Shown here: positions 35,106 to 46,714 of the stretch, one piece after another
Layout of the letters: the number at the start of each line of letters is the position of its first letter
Numbering within the stretch: the first letter of the stretch is position 1
NCBI GenBank assembly: GCA_002573585.1
Contig: PDNB01000098.1
Coordinates: 1 to 64,000 of the forward strand
Direction of reading: 5' to 3'
From: Helicocarpus griseus UAMH5409
Taxonomy: Eukaryota > Ascomycota > Eurotiomycetes > Onygenales > Ajellomycetaceae
DNA: 64,000 bases
The notes under the pieces: model-generated
What the model saw: the letters and a program-made list of their open reading frames with translations, nothing else
Databases searched by the model: none
Told to the model about the DNA's origin: nothing
Translations under genes and position numbers: made by a program

Positions 35106-36184
35106 GGTGGATGCATTGGCATTCTCTGCCGGCAGTGTAGTTGGATGGATGGAGAGAGGACCGGAGGGACGCCTAGATGGCGACAGCGGGTGGTAGAAGT
35201 ATCTTCAACTAATGGGTGTTGTATCTATCTCATGCTCGTTTCTTTATTCCATCCATCCATTCCGGTTTGCTTTGGCTGAGGTGAGGTCTGGCTGAGTCAG
35301 CAGAGCTAGGCCCAATGCGGAAAACAGGCGGGGAAGCTGGTTTCAGCCAATAGAAATTAGAGAAGATTAGGCACCAATCAAAAAAATACACTTGTTGGCC
35401 AACAATATTTCGTCAAATAAGTGTATTAGTCAATAATGAGTAATCACTCCTATTGGGGAAGACTGCTCCATTCAAACAATGTTGTTGACATTCCCTCTTG
35501 AACTTCTTCTTACTCCTTGACTCGACTCCCTCTATCGATAACTGCTGTCTCAATTGGATCGAATGTAGGCAGTGTTATGGCTGTGATATGGGGAAGGCCA
35601 TGCTGAACTTGCACGTTGATTCGACCGCCGTTGTGCTAACTACGGGATAGCCTGCATAAGCTGCGGCGGCTAATCAATCATTCGAAATGTCGACTCAACA
35701 ACGTCTACGAACGGAGTACATTCGTAGTAAAGGTTAGTAGGCTCATCGATTGCTAACAAACATGATGATAGCTGGCATTGTGGGATCAATCAACTACAGT
35801 GCAATTGCTTGCTCTTCTCGTCAATGCAGCTATCCGCTTCAGCTGGTGTCTGCGGAAGTTGAGCCTTGTTCTCCATGTCCAATCGCGTGTCTCCGGTGCA
35901 TTGCACATCCTTGACCATTGGCGCCCGAGTGGGCAACTCTACTGGGCAGCAAACCCTTGCTTCATGATGGCGTGGCTCCAATGCACAGTGTCTGCTGCAC
36001 CATTGGGCCGTAGGCGTCCATTCCTAGGCGCCCTTTGGAGGGGGAGGGAGCCTTGCAATGGCTTCTTCTGAGCTTCTGTCGTTTGAGCTTCTGCCATCAT
36101 GGATATTGCTGTTACTGTTTTCCATATACTTCTTTTGCCCGTTCATGACTCTAGGATATTGTATGGCGGCGCTGATGTTCTGTC
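35106..36184. other. Divergent promoter region with a 14-bp palindrome
   Basis: It separates the PRELI gene (minus) from the NLR gene (plus). A perfect palindrome TTGTTGGCCAACAA lies at 35392-35405, flanked by the inverted pair aatacactt and aagtgtatt. No gene is supported. Confidence 0.45.
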
Positions 36185-39100
36185 ATGGAAGCACTTGGTG
36201 CAGCTGCAAGCGTCATTACACTTGTGGAGGCTACTGCAAAGGTGGGCGTGGGCTGTCTCAAATACATCAACGAGGTCAAGTCTTCAAATGCAGACAGACT
36301 ACTCCTTCAGAAGGAAATCGGGTCTATGCTAGACGTTCTCGACGATGTTAAGCAACTCCTTAACGGCCCCAACAGTGCGAAGCTATCTTCATCTCAGAAG
36401 CTTCATGACGCTGTCATCGTCTGCCACTCGAAACTTTTCGAGCTGGAAACGAAGCTACTGCCGAGAAAGCCTCCAAAGATTACGAGATTCTTTAGAGTCC
36501 GACAAGCACTAAAATGGCCCTTCGAAAGCAAGGAATTCGAAAAGTATCTACAAATCTTGGAGCGGTGTAGAAGCACTATATCCTTTGCTATCCAGGTTGA
36601 CCAGACGTAGGTCCTATTCGCTTTCAATGATTAGGCGCGTATAATTAATATATTGAGCGTGCAGAACTGCTATATTTGATATACTGGACCACCAGCAGAA
36701 AACAACTCTACCAGATGTTTTATCTAAACTGCCATCCGCTGATGGCGCATTTTTTGATTCTCATGCCAATGAGCATGATCCAAAATGTCACCCGGACACT
36801 CGAACCGATCTTCTCCAGCAGATATTTGGCTGGGCAGCCGATCGGCAATCCCAGACCATATTTTGGTTAAATGGGATGGCTGGCACCGGCAAATCCACCA
36901 TCTCACGGACCGTGGCCCGAGTGTTTGCAAACCACGGCCATCTTGGTGCTAGCTTTTTTTTCAAAAGAGGAGAAGGCGATCGTGGCCATGCAGCAAGATT
37001 CTTTACTACAATTGCTGCCCAATTGGTGGCTAGATTCCCGCCTTTGTTAGACCACGTCAGAAAGATCATTGAATCCGATCCTGACATTGTTAAAAAGGCC
37101 CTAACCGAGCAATTTGACAAACTTATCCTCGAACCCTTACTCGATCTCAAAGGTGTTTTCCCAGCAGTGCCGCAGCTTGTCATCGTGATTGATGCCTTAG
37201 ATGAATGTGAACGGGAGCAGGACATCTCCACAATCCTTTACCATTTAGCCAGAACAAAAGATATACAATCACTACATTTGCGGGTCTTCGTCACGAGCAG
37301 ACCGGAATTGCCAATTAGACTAGGTTTCAGAGACATGTCGGGCGATACGCACCGAGACATGGTATTGCATGATATCCCGCGTCCTGCAATTGAGCACGAT
37401 ATATCAGTCTATTTACAGTACGAACTGTCGAAAATTAAGGATGACCATAACAAGTCGCTCAACCAGCCTGATTCCTTGCTACCGTCGGACTGGCCGGATC
37501 GGCGTCACCTTGACGCCCTCGTGGACATGGCAATACCTCTATTCATTTTTGCCGCCACCATGTGTAGATTTATTGGCGACACGAGGTTCCATCCATTGAA
37601 GCGGTTAGAACTAGTACTGAAATATCAGACAGCTACGCAAACGTCCAAATTTGATAAAACGTACCTCCCCGTGCTGGACCAGTTAATTGTTAACCTTGAT
37701 GAACAAGAGAGGGAGGCAGTCCTTGCAGAGTTCGAGGAAATCGTTGGCTCAATTATAGTTCTTACTGAACCTCTTTCAGCAAGCTCATTAGAAAATCTTC
37801 TTGGGCTTTCAAAGATGGAGGTGGGTCGAAGGTTGAAAATGCTTCATTCTGTCCTTAGCGTCCCGGATAACCAAAATTTACCGATCCGGCTTCTGCATCT
37901 TTCATTTCGGGATTTCCTTATTGATCCTGCAAAGCGTGATAAAAGTCCGTTTTTCCTTGAAGAGGTTAACCAGCACAAACGAATGGCACATAGGTGTCTC
38001 GACCTATTATCACGACTCGGAGTTCTCAAAACAAACATATGCAATTTGAAAGGACCCGGATCATTTAGAACGGAAATTGGAAGTCAGAAAATAGAGGCGT
38101 CGCTCCCCATCGTGGTACAGTACGCCTGTCGTTTTTGGGTATATCATTTGGAAAGAAGTAATATTCGCATTACCGATGGAGACCCAGTCGATATATTCCT
38201 TCGAGAATATCTCCTCCGCTGGATTGAGGCTCTCAGTCTTATTGGGAGGATCAATGAGACGATCGCGATGGTTACCACTCTACAAAAACTAGTTGTTGTG
38301 AGACCGCCTAGCAATTTCTTTTCTTCCTTGGGCTTTTTCAGCTGACTTCAAACTCCAGCATGGTAACAACCGCGTGTTCGACTTCCTCCATGATGCAAAG
38401 CGTTTTATCCTAAGAAATAGGTGGATTATAGACACTGCGCCACTTCAGACCTATTCTTCTGCTTCGGTGTACGCACCGGAAAGCAGCATCGTCAAAGAAC
38501 AGTTCAGGAGCCACATCCCGCCCTGGATACGGCACCAATCAGGTATCCTCCCTGACTGGGGAGATACATTGCAGAACCTCGATACCCAAGGAGAGTACGC
38601 CAAGAAAATAATAATCTCAAATGACAACAAGCTCGTTGCAGCTGAAACCAAACTGGCGATCTTCCTGTGGGACTCTGAGACCGGAGAGTTAAGGCAAAAA
38701 CTCAAGCACCCCCCGAGCCTTCGTCCATACGATTTTGCATTTGCCTGGAATAGTGATCTTCTAGCTGTGGTTGGTCTTCATTCGATACAGATCATTAAAC
38801 CATCGGCGGGCACCGTGCTCCGAGAGTTACACGGGGGAAGGAGAGAGCTTGTCACCAGTATCCTATTTTCGCCAAACGACAAATTTCTGGCCTCCCTATG
38901 TGTTAACCTCATACGGTTATGGGACTTGGATACTGGTAACCTTTTGCAGGCGATTGAGGCAAGTAACGAGGTGACGTACAGTGGCCTCTCTTTCTCTAAC
39001 GACGCCAATTACCTAGTCCTCTCATTAGAGAACGGAGTCATCGAAGTGTGGAATTTGGGCGATAAATGCCTATTGTCCACATTCACCGGTCATCAACGGG

Positions 39101-40539
39101 CTGCGGCTAGGCTCGCGTTCTCGTACGACAATTATATAGTCTCCATATCAGAGGACCTGATTAATATCTGGAGCCCTTTTACTGGGAAAATATTGCAGTC
39201 TTATGAAGACCACAAAGTTATTTACGCCGAGGCCGGGTTTTCAAGAGATCGAAAAAAATTCGCATATTATTCTACATCTTTTGGCCGCATCATACTACGA
39301 GAATCTTCCAGTGGGAAGTTACTGCATACATTGACAGCGGACCATCCTGTTGGAATTATATTATTTGCGCAAAACGACAGTCTTCTTGTTGTGGCATCTA
39401 ACCCAAATATTGCGATCTGGGATCTAGCCTCTGGTGGATTGTTACATGTATTCGAAGGCCACCAGGATGCAATCACAAGTATTGCACTATCAGGGGATAC
39501 CAAACTTCTTGCATCTGCTTCCGGAGATTTTACGGTTAGGTTATGGGACTTAGACATAACCGCGCCACGAGGGGATGCGGACAGCTGCCCAATTCAATCT
39601 GCCGTTCTGTCGGGTGATAGCAAGTTGTTTGCTGCATCACAATATCAGCATGGAGGAGCAGTATTCGATGCGTTCCATAACCCCAAGCAACAATTTGATG
39701 GAAATTGGTTAGGCCACATGGCGTTTTCAAAGGACGGAAGATCCATAACGGCGTGTTCTGACAAGGACAGGGCTGTTACACTATTCAGTTTAGCCACTGG
39801 CGAAGGAGACCTATTGTTTGATATGAGCCACCTAGATACAAAGGTCTATTTTGATCTCAGCAGACGTTCAGTTCTATCGAGATATGGGCAATTCTTCGCT
39901 TCGGCCTTCGGAAAGAACAGTCGCATATACATGTGCAACCTTAAAACGAGGACAGGCCAATTCTTGACTCCTGGAATTGGGGAGCCATGTATATTTTCAG
40001 ACGATGAAAGTCTGCTTGCTACTTGCCAGTGGCGCCAAGCTCACGGATATGATGTCCAGGAGATCCACCTGTATGACGCCGCCAGCGGGAAATATCTACA
40101 AAGCATAGATATCGAATCCAGAGAATCGACCTTATTAGTCTCCTTGTCGAAGGATAACAAACTTCTAATAGCGCAAGATAGCCAAGGGATCTGGGCATAT
40201 GACGTAGCCTCTGGGACGCAGATAGACCAGTCCGAAAGCAAGGACGGATTCTGGAACGTGGGGACTTGCCCGAGCGACTTCTCGTATGTCGAAACCAGGT
40301 ATGGACTACTCAGGGTCCCCAACCGCCCGGGGCTCCGAGAAGCAGCCCCTACGCAGCGGCAGCCTCTTTACAAGCTGCGTTATAAGGACGAGTGGGTGCT
40401 TCACGAAGGAGAAAGGAACCTTTGGATCCCACCGGAATACCGACCTGATGCGCGGATGCGAATGGATTTTCGGAACAATTCGTTTCTCTGGGGTAATAAA
40501 CTGGGTTTGGTCACGCTGATTGAGATCGAATGTCAGTAG
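36185..40539 (+). CDS. NLR: HeLo-like N-domain, NACHT NTPase, diverged WD40 propeller
   Basis: Three exons: 36185-36606, 36665-38297 and 38359-40539. Introns 36607-36664 and 38298-38358 (gtgaga, gctgac branch site, ctccag) keep phase. The product has 1411 residues. The N-terminus (MEALGAAASVITLVEATAKV...) resembles the fungal STAND N-terminal, HeLo-like helical domain thought to execute cell death at membranes. NACHT motifs are GMAGTGKST (211-219, Walker A Lys217), VIVIDALDECE (from 313) and VFVTSRPELP. A winged-helix/linker region includes LRLLHLSFRDFL-type sequence. From about residue 780 a WD40-type propeller follows, with one near-canonical blade (GHQDAITSIAL...VRLWDLD at about 39460-39555) and many weak ones. 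Relatives include HET-D/HET-E-type NWD proteins involved in heterokaryon incompatibility. The role here is inferred. Confidence 0.88.
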
Positions 40540-41209
40540 CCTGCATGGATGGTTTGGATAGGAGGGAAGAGCTATTGCACTGGGGAGCCCTTGATTTACT
40601 CCGTGTCAGAGATTTACCCTTTAGATCGCGTGCAATTTCCAGCAGATATATGTGTGGCGCTTGTACAGCCGTGGAAGCGAACGAGATGCCAGATTTAGGA
40701 GAGATATATTCCAAGTATATATGCGTTTTTGGTTCAGAAAGGATAGAGTACCTAGGGATGGCCAGGGGGTAATAAAGCCATATTTAAGAGAACCGTAGGT
40801 ACAATATGACATTGCGTCAGGAGAATGATGGATGTGACATATATGTTGGGCATAGATAGTTACGGTCCTCAATCTGAACAAGCACAAAGCAACTGAGAAC
40901 AACATTGCGCATATATATTGCAGTAAGAATAGCAGCCATTCTGTATATGTATATATTGTATCGCTCATTATTGCACGTAGCAGGCCTTCTATTCCAATAT
41001 GAACAAACGAACAAGAGGGAACGTATAAAGGAGAAGGTTTATAGCGAAAAGGCTGTGATGCATACATACGGAAAATACATCAATCATCCATTCATGGCAT
41101 TTCATAATTACTCTATCGACGATCCTGCTTTCTTCTCCAGTCATTCTCTAGGTGCAGTCCTCTACCTCATCCAGCCTGACCCCGATGCTACCTCGCCGTA
41201 CTCGGTCTT
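40540..41209. other. Convergent 3' flanks
   Basis: AT-rich 3' regions of the NLR gene (plus) and ubc12 (minus). No gene seen. Confidence 0.5.
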
Positions 41210-42030
41210 TCATCGCAAGACTCGGTCATACTGCTCATTCCGCACCAATCCCCCCTGCATGGACGACCTGATATTGCGTTTAAAACCCTCACGGTTCAAT
41301 CGTAAATCTTCAGCAGCCTCCTTGTTCAGGGGATCTGATGCGTTTGGTTCCAGGAAAATGTGCTGTTTGTCGAGTCTGAGCGTTAGCTTTTCCCTTCTAA
41401 ATCTCAGACCGTATGCTTATTTGACGGTTACTTTCAGGAGAGGGCAACGAATGGAAAAACGTACCAGCAAGCCAAAAGCAACCGAATTCAAGTCCAGCAC
41501 AGGCTTCCACTCCTCTCGCAATATGTTCAAACAAACATTTCCTTGGATGTCGATGTTCGGATGGTATATCTTTTGCTTGCATTTCACCTTCGGGGGGTCG
41601 AATGGGAACGTCTCGGGTATGTCGAATTGAAATCTAAATGAACCACCCTTGTACATTCCCTCGTCAGGTTCGATAACTAGATCGAAGTGTAATGCATTTT
41701 CCACGTCCTCGTACTCGAACTGTATGTTCAAATGCATTCCTTTGTTCTTCTTGTCCTCATCGTCCTTTTCGCGCCTGCTAAGGTCTTCAAAAAAGACATA
41801 CTTGTATTAGTTATGCAATCACAATGTTGTCATTATTGGCTATGAACTGAATTGGACATACCATGCTGAACCCGCAACTGCGCAGCTTGCACCTTGCTCT
41901 TCGTCGGAGCAGCAGCAGCAGCCTCCTGCTGCTGCTTTTTCTATACCAGCAACAACGTAGTCAGCTTCGACGTATTCCGTACCAGCCCAATGGCCCACGC
42001 AAAACTTACCATGGACCATATCTTCAACAT
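41210..42030 (-). CDS. ubc12: NEDD8-conjugating enzyme E2 Ubc12
   Basis: Four exons: 42030-42010, 41940-41862, 41784-41465 and 41362-41210, giving 190 residues. The first exon codes only MLKIWSM. That hydrophobic N-terminal peptide fits the Ubc12 extension which docks on the NEDD8 E1. The UBC fold shows FPFDPPKVKCKQKIYHPNID, then GNVCLNILREEWKPVL with catalytic Cys118 and the typical HPN. The last exon begins HIFLEPNASDPLNKEAAEDL. Ubc12 transfers NEDD8/Rub1 to cullins, activating SCF ligases. Introns are 69, 77 and 102 bp. Confidence 0.93.
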
Positions 42031-43529
42031 CGTGGCAGGTTCGTTTCAGGCAATCAAGAATTAATACCAAAACACCACCGGGCGATACAAAGAAGACACC
42101 CACACCCCGCAGCCGGCAGATAGGTGCAACAGACACAAAGAAACAACAGCCAGGAGGGGGGAAAAAAAAATAAAACAACAAGTGTTTATTCCCCCCTTTT
42201 CCGTTTTCGTCCGATGTATTCTCCTTTTTAGTCCCCTGACCTGTGGTATGCCCAAAATAACGCCCACGCAAATTTCAACTCGGGCGATAGATGCAACGTC
42301 AGAGCACGAACAAAATACAGGCAGGATTATCTATAGACGTTGCCTGCCTCTACCTTTTGCCCTTGCTTTCTTGCTCCTGTTTTAGACCTTGCCCCTTGCT
42401 TCGTTGTAGTCGTTCCGTCACGATTTTTCTTGGGTCGATATACGGGCCGAAACACACGGGGCGTGAAGGAAGGAAGGATTCCGTATAGTAGTCAGAGAGA
42501 CGTGCTGAAGGAGTGTTGTGTTGCCTTGCAAATAGGTGTTTTGTCCACCTGATAGAATCGATGGAATGGCTGAGGGGTAAGTCGCAGGAGCACCCCGATC
42601 CTCTAGCTGCAAAGGGGATCGGTTTTAATATGATGAGAGGGAGAGGGATGTGGAGGATACAATGTGATTGTTTTCCTATTCTTTATTTGAGGGAGAGGTG
42701 AGGTGGGTTGGGTTGGGTTGAGGTTGGGCGGCGATGGCGAGGGGGAATTGGGGGTAGGGCAGAGGAGGGGCACGTGATGTTGGCTGGCTGAGGTGCTGCT
42801 GCCTTCAGTTGGGCGGAGAATCGTTCAAGAGAGGGAAGGGGACGATGGGATTATAAATAGAATAAATAGGAGAATAATAGATGGACAGGCAGATATCAAT
42901 TGACAGACACCTATGAAGTGAGTAGTGCTTTATGCTGCGGTGTTGAATTAATTGTTGAGACTATGGGTCCATCTTCAAACTGCGGATACTTTATACGGAC
43001 TCCCTTGCAAACAATAGTAGACGATGGCCACGGGAAAGAATCCAAAAGAAACACCTCTTTTTTTTTCTCAGGTCCTATTAGAGATTAAAGGACAAAAAGA
43101 ATAGAAACAATAGGCGACCCCGCGACATTAGACTTGACTTGCCCTTGCAGAGCACAATCCATTTGAGACTGCTAAAAAGCAAACCAGATACACACACGAA
43201 AGGGGCACATAGAAATCAAAGAACAAGAAAGAAATCATCTAGGTTAATAAATTACAAGATAGGCCAACCAACTAGTGGGGGGAATAAGAGACTTCAAAAC
43301 CGCAAGACAAGACAAGATAGCAAACAACTCTCACCCGTATGCAGCAAACGCAGGAACAGAAAATCAGGAAAATGAACAAAATCAACAGCCCTTGACATTA
43401 CAGAGAAAGAAACAATAGGGCATATTCGTAAATTCTAAGCCATTTGCCAGCTGTGCATCTGGCAGCAGGGGAAGCAAACAGAAATGAGAATAGCCATTAT
43501 ATGCGGGAAAACCGCAGAGATAAGAGAGA
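42031..43529. other. Intergenic with a G-quadruplex-type motif
   Basis: It lies upstream of ubc12 and downstream of the chitin synthase. A run of four GGG tracts sits at 42705-42728. Short Lys/Arg-rich frames here look random. Confidence 0.5.
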
Positions 43530-46500
43530 CTATCGTCTTGCGAAGCAGCACATAATTCCCGTCCGGCCAAGGAACCAACAAGCGCCAATAAATCGGACCA
43601 AGGCAAGGGCTGCGGTAGCCCACAGAAGAGCCTGGAAAAAGTGCGTGGTTCGGCTGGTTGCTCGAGACTAATAGAACACGTTAGCTTAGGGTATTTTTTC
43701 CAGGGATATTTTTTTCAGGGATATAGAAAGGTAGAACATACAGTAAACCCAAACTTGTTGACATCTTCGCTGGTGATGGCAACTGCCAACAATCCGTTGG
43801 AGAACAGCCAGCTGATGACTAGTCGAGTTCGGAAACTCTTGTAAGAATCCTCCAGTGTCTTCTTCTCCACCACCTTTGGTTCAACCCACGGCGTGAGGGC
43901 GCGCTTCACAGTGCTTTCAAATTGACTGTCAATATCTGCCTGGGGCTTGTCGATTTCCTCAATGACAGCAGCTTTTCCATCGTCTTCCTTTTGTGTTTGG
44001 GCCGATGGAAGGGCATCCGCCTTATCAGAACCCTTGGTACCCCAGGACACATCGTGCCAGTTGTTGAATGCGTAGACCATGAGAATGTTAATGTACGAAG
44101 ACATAATCAGCAGATAGGCAGGGAACGAGGTGAACATGTGCCACGGGTCCATATACATGAACGAAGCAACAAAGTAAAGGCCGAAAGTGGCAGCCAAGGC
44201 AATGATGATAATACCTGGGCCGTGGGAACTGAAGAATGACTTCAGGAACTCGCCCACTCCCTTATTGGTTTCAAACGCCAAAGGACCACCACTGAAAGCT
44301 CGACCAACAAGGTACATGGACAAGACGATGATGTATAACTGAATTAGCCCGAACATGACGAATGACATGATATACGTCCATTTTGATCTGAGTATGACAA
44401 TTAGCGTCCTTGTTCATATATGGAGGTTGAAAAATTTCAAACTTACCCCTTAGGACGGTTACCCAATGCCAAAATGAATTGCAAAAGGAGGAAAGCCAAG
44501 TAAAGGTATTTAAGGACCGTGTTGACGATGGGAGTAACAGTGTTGCCGAATGGGAAAGCTCTCTGGGTGTTCCCAGATTCCGGGTCGGGAGGATTACCGA
44601 CAAGATCCATGATGACGGAAGTAGTAAGCCAGTAGGAAGCTGAACAGCAATTAGCAAAAAAAGCAAAAAAGATTCCCCAAAGGAATGGCGTTACTTACCA
44701 AGCGCAAACCAAGTCATGAAAACCGTAAAAGTGTTGTAAAGCATTTGGATATGGAAGAAGAACATGCGGAGAATGTTGTGCCCACTCTTGTACATTCTTC
44801 CGAAATGCATGAGGGAGTAAATACTAGCAGCAAAGGATCCGTTAAGCCAACGTCGTCGCTGGCCGATGAATTCGGGAGCACCCTCCGGCACGTCAGTCTC
44901 GCCCTTGGACGACTTGACGTATGACAGATGCCATTTGGATCCAGCTTTGGCAACCAATTCGAAACACAGAATACGATCTTCGGCCAAGAACATGTTCTTC
45001 TTGAAAATGTTCATGCCCTCGATACCCTTGGGCCCTAGTTGCTTGGAAAGGGTGTGGTCACCGTGGAAGTACTGTTCCAGCGGTCTACCCATGATTGCAC
45101 GGAATCGATACGCAGAGAACGCACCAGGCAATACACTGACGTAACCAAAAGAACTCTCCAGAGGTTTATCGAGGATGTTACTGATTTTATATTCGAAATT
45201 CTGCGCGGCAACAAGTGGGTTGATGAGATTCTTCCAGCCCTTACCCAACATAGCATGAATCTCACCACAAGAGCCACCCAAATCCTTGTCGTTGTAAAAG
45301 GCCTCCCAGAGTGCCAGCAGTGATTTTGAGCCTGGTTTGGTTCCTGCGTCGAGCAAAATACAGATTTCGGGGTTGAGGATACGGCCAAAGGCATTGAATA
45401 GCCATCTGTGGGAGTTGATCTTCTTGCTGTTCTTCTGCTTCAAACAGAACATCATCTGGACAGGGGGAAGCGTGGACGGGCCGTCATCGTGGGGTCGAAT
45501 AAGCTGTTGGTTTGCGGTAACCGACAGTTGGGTGGTATATTCAAACTGCATCGGTGTTAATAAACAAAAAAAGGCGTTGCGAGTGTGAAGATGGATACTA
45601 ACAATGTGAGCGACGGTCTCCTTTCCGTCAACGTCTTTCTTCATGACGCCGTCCTGGTAGATTCCAATAGTGGCCAGCACATCGAGGGTATCTTTGTCGC
45701 AAGGGTCAATTCCATCGAAGACCAAGCAGACAACGATTTTCTGCCAGGCAGGTCCTCCCTTGTTCCAGAATTCGGACTTTTTGAGATTGACAATGTCGCG
45801 AATATTCTGCATCACACCGTGCAAAGTACGCGCTGTAAGCATCTTATCCTCGTTGTAGTAGGTGATAGCGATTAGCAGCTCGGTATGGCGGTTGTACATG
45901 GCGGGGCGTAGGTTGTAGCCATTGTGTAACGTGAACTCGTTGGGATCGCATGTGGCAGCGGTGTCTAGACGCAAAAGTTCAGAAAAGGATCCAATATTAC
46001 TCCAAAAATCTCTGCTGCAGGAGCGTTCTCCTCTGACTACCTAGCAGATGTTCTTCTGGGAGGTTAAAACTCACATCGCATATGTGTGAATTCCTCGCTA
46101 CCGCCCTCCAGGTCATTGCGGTACTTGGCCTGTACCGCATTTTGAATGGCACTAGGAACGGGATAGTCGACGCTGAGAACGGAGCCCTGAACCAGCTTAA
46201 CCTTCCTGGTGGCATAACGACGCAGGTTGCCAGGAGCCTGTCGCTGACGCCAGGCCTCAGTTGAGGACGCTTCACTGCGACTGTATGGCGAAGGGACACG
46301 GCCAGGAACACCGAAGCCAGCAGCCGGGTTATTCATGTGGCCGTACTGATCTTGGACTTGGGGATCGGACACGTATGATTCGGTCAAGCTGTATCCGTCG
46401 ACAGGCCGTACAGGAGAGTTACCGCGTTGATGGGGGTCGTCAAAGGGGCCGCTGAAGGGGCCTTGGTTTTGGTGGAGTAACGATTGCGAGGCATCATGTT

Positions 46501-46714
46501 CAGCAGGAAGATTATATTGCTAGATGGAGGGAAATCGAGGATAAGGGTTAGTTTAGGGTTTATGATGGCTGAAACAGATATAGAAAGGCTGCGACAAGGG
46601 GGCACATTTATCAATGCAGACAAGAAAAGTACTTACGCTTCCGTTGCTGGGAAGGTCATGGAGTTGATGGCCACCGCCATAGCCACCTGGAGAATTAGGA
46701 CCTGGATAGGCCAT
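43530..46714 (-). CDS. Chitin synthase, class I/II type (GT2)
   Basis: Seven exons, in transcript order: 46714-46637, 46519-46075, 45964-45603, 45545-44699, 44639-44447, 44387-43742 and 43667-43530. They give 902 residues with every junction in phase. The protein polymerises UDP-GlcNAc into chitin at the plasma membrane. It has a hydrophilic N-terminus (MAYPGPNSPGGYGGGHQ), a chitin synthase N-domain with TRKVKLVQGSVLSVDYPVP, and a catalytic core with NRHTELLIAITYYNED, LLDAGTKP, AEDRILCFEL and QRRRW at 524-528. Several C-terminal membrane helices follow (LYLAFLLLQFILALGNRP, DPWHMFTSFPAYLL), ending WFLGRTGIMCCFARR. Length and motifs indicate class I or II; I cannot separate these by eye. The 57-bp intron 45546-45602 is a multiple of three without a stop. 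Confidence 0.93.

Noticed and set aside
38292..38341. Alternative NLR intron using acceptor ttcag at 38340-38341
   Set aside because: That acceptor is out of phase with all nearby donors. The ctccag acceptor ending at 38358 with donor gtgaga at 38298 keeps the frame and has a good branch site.
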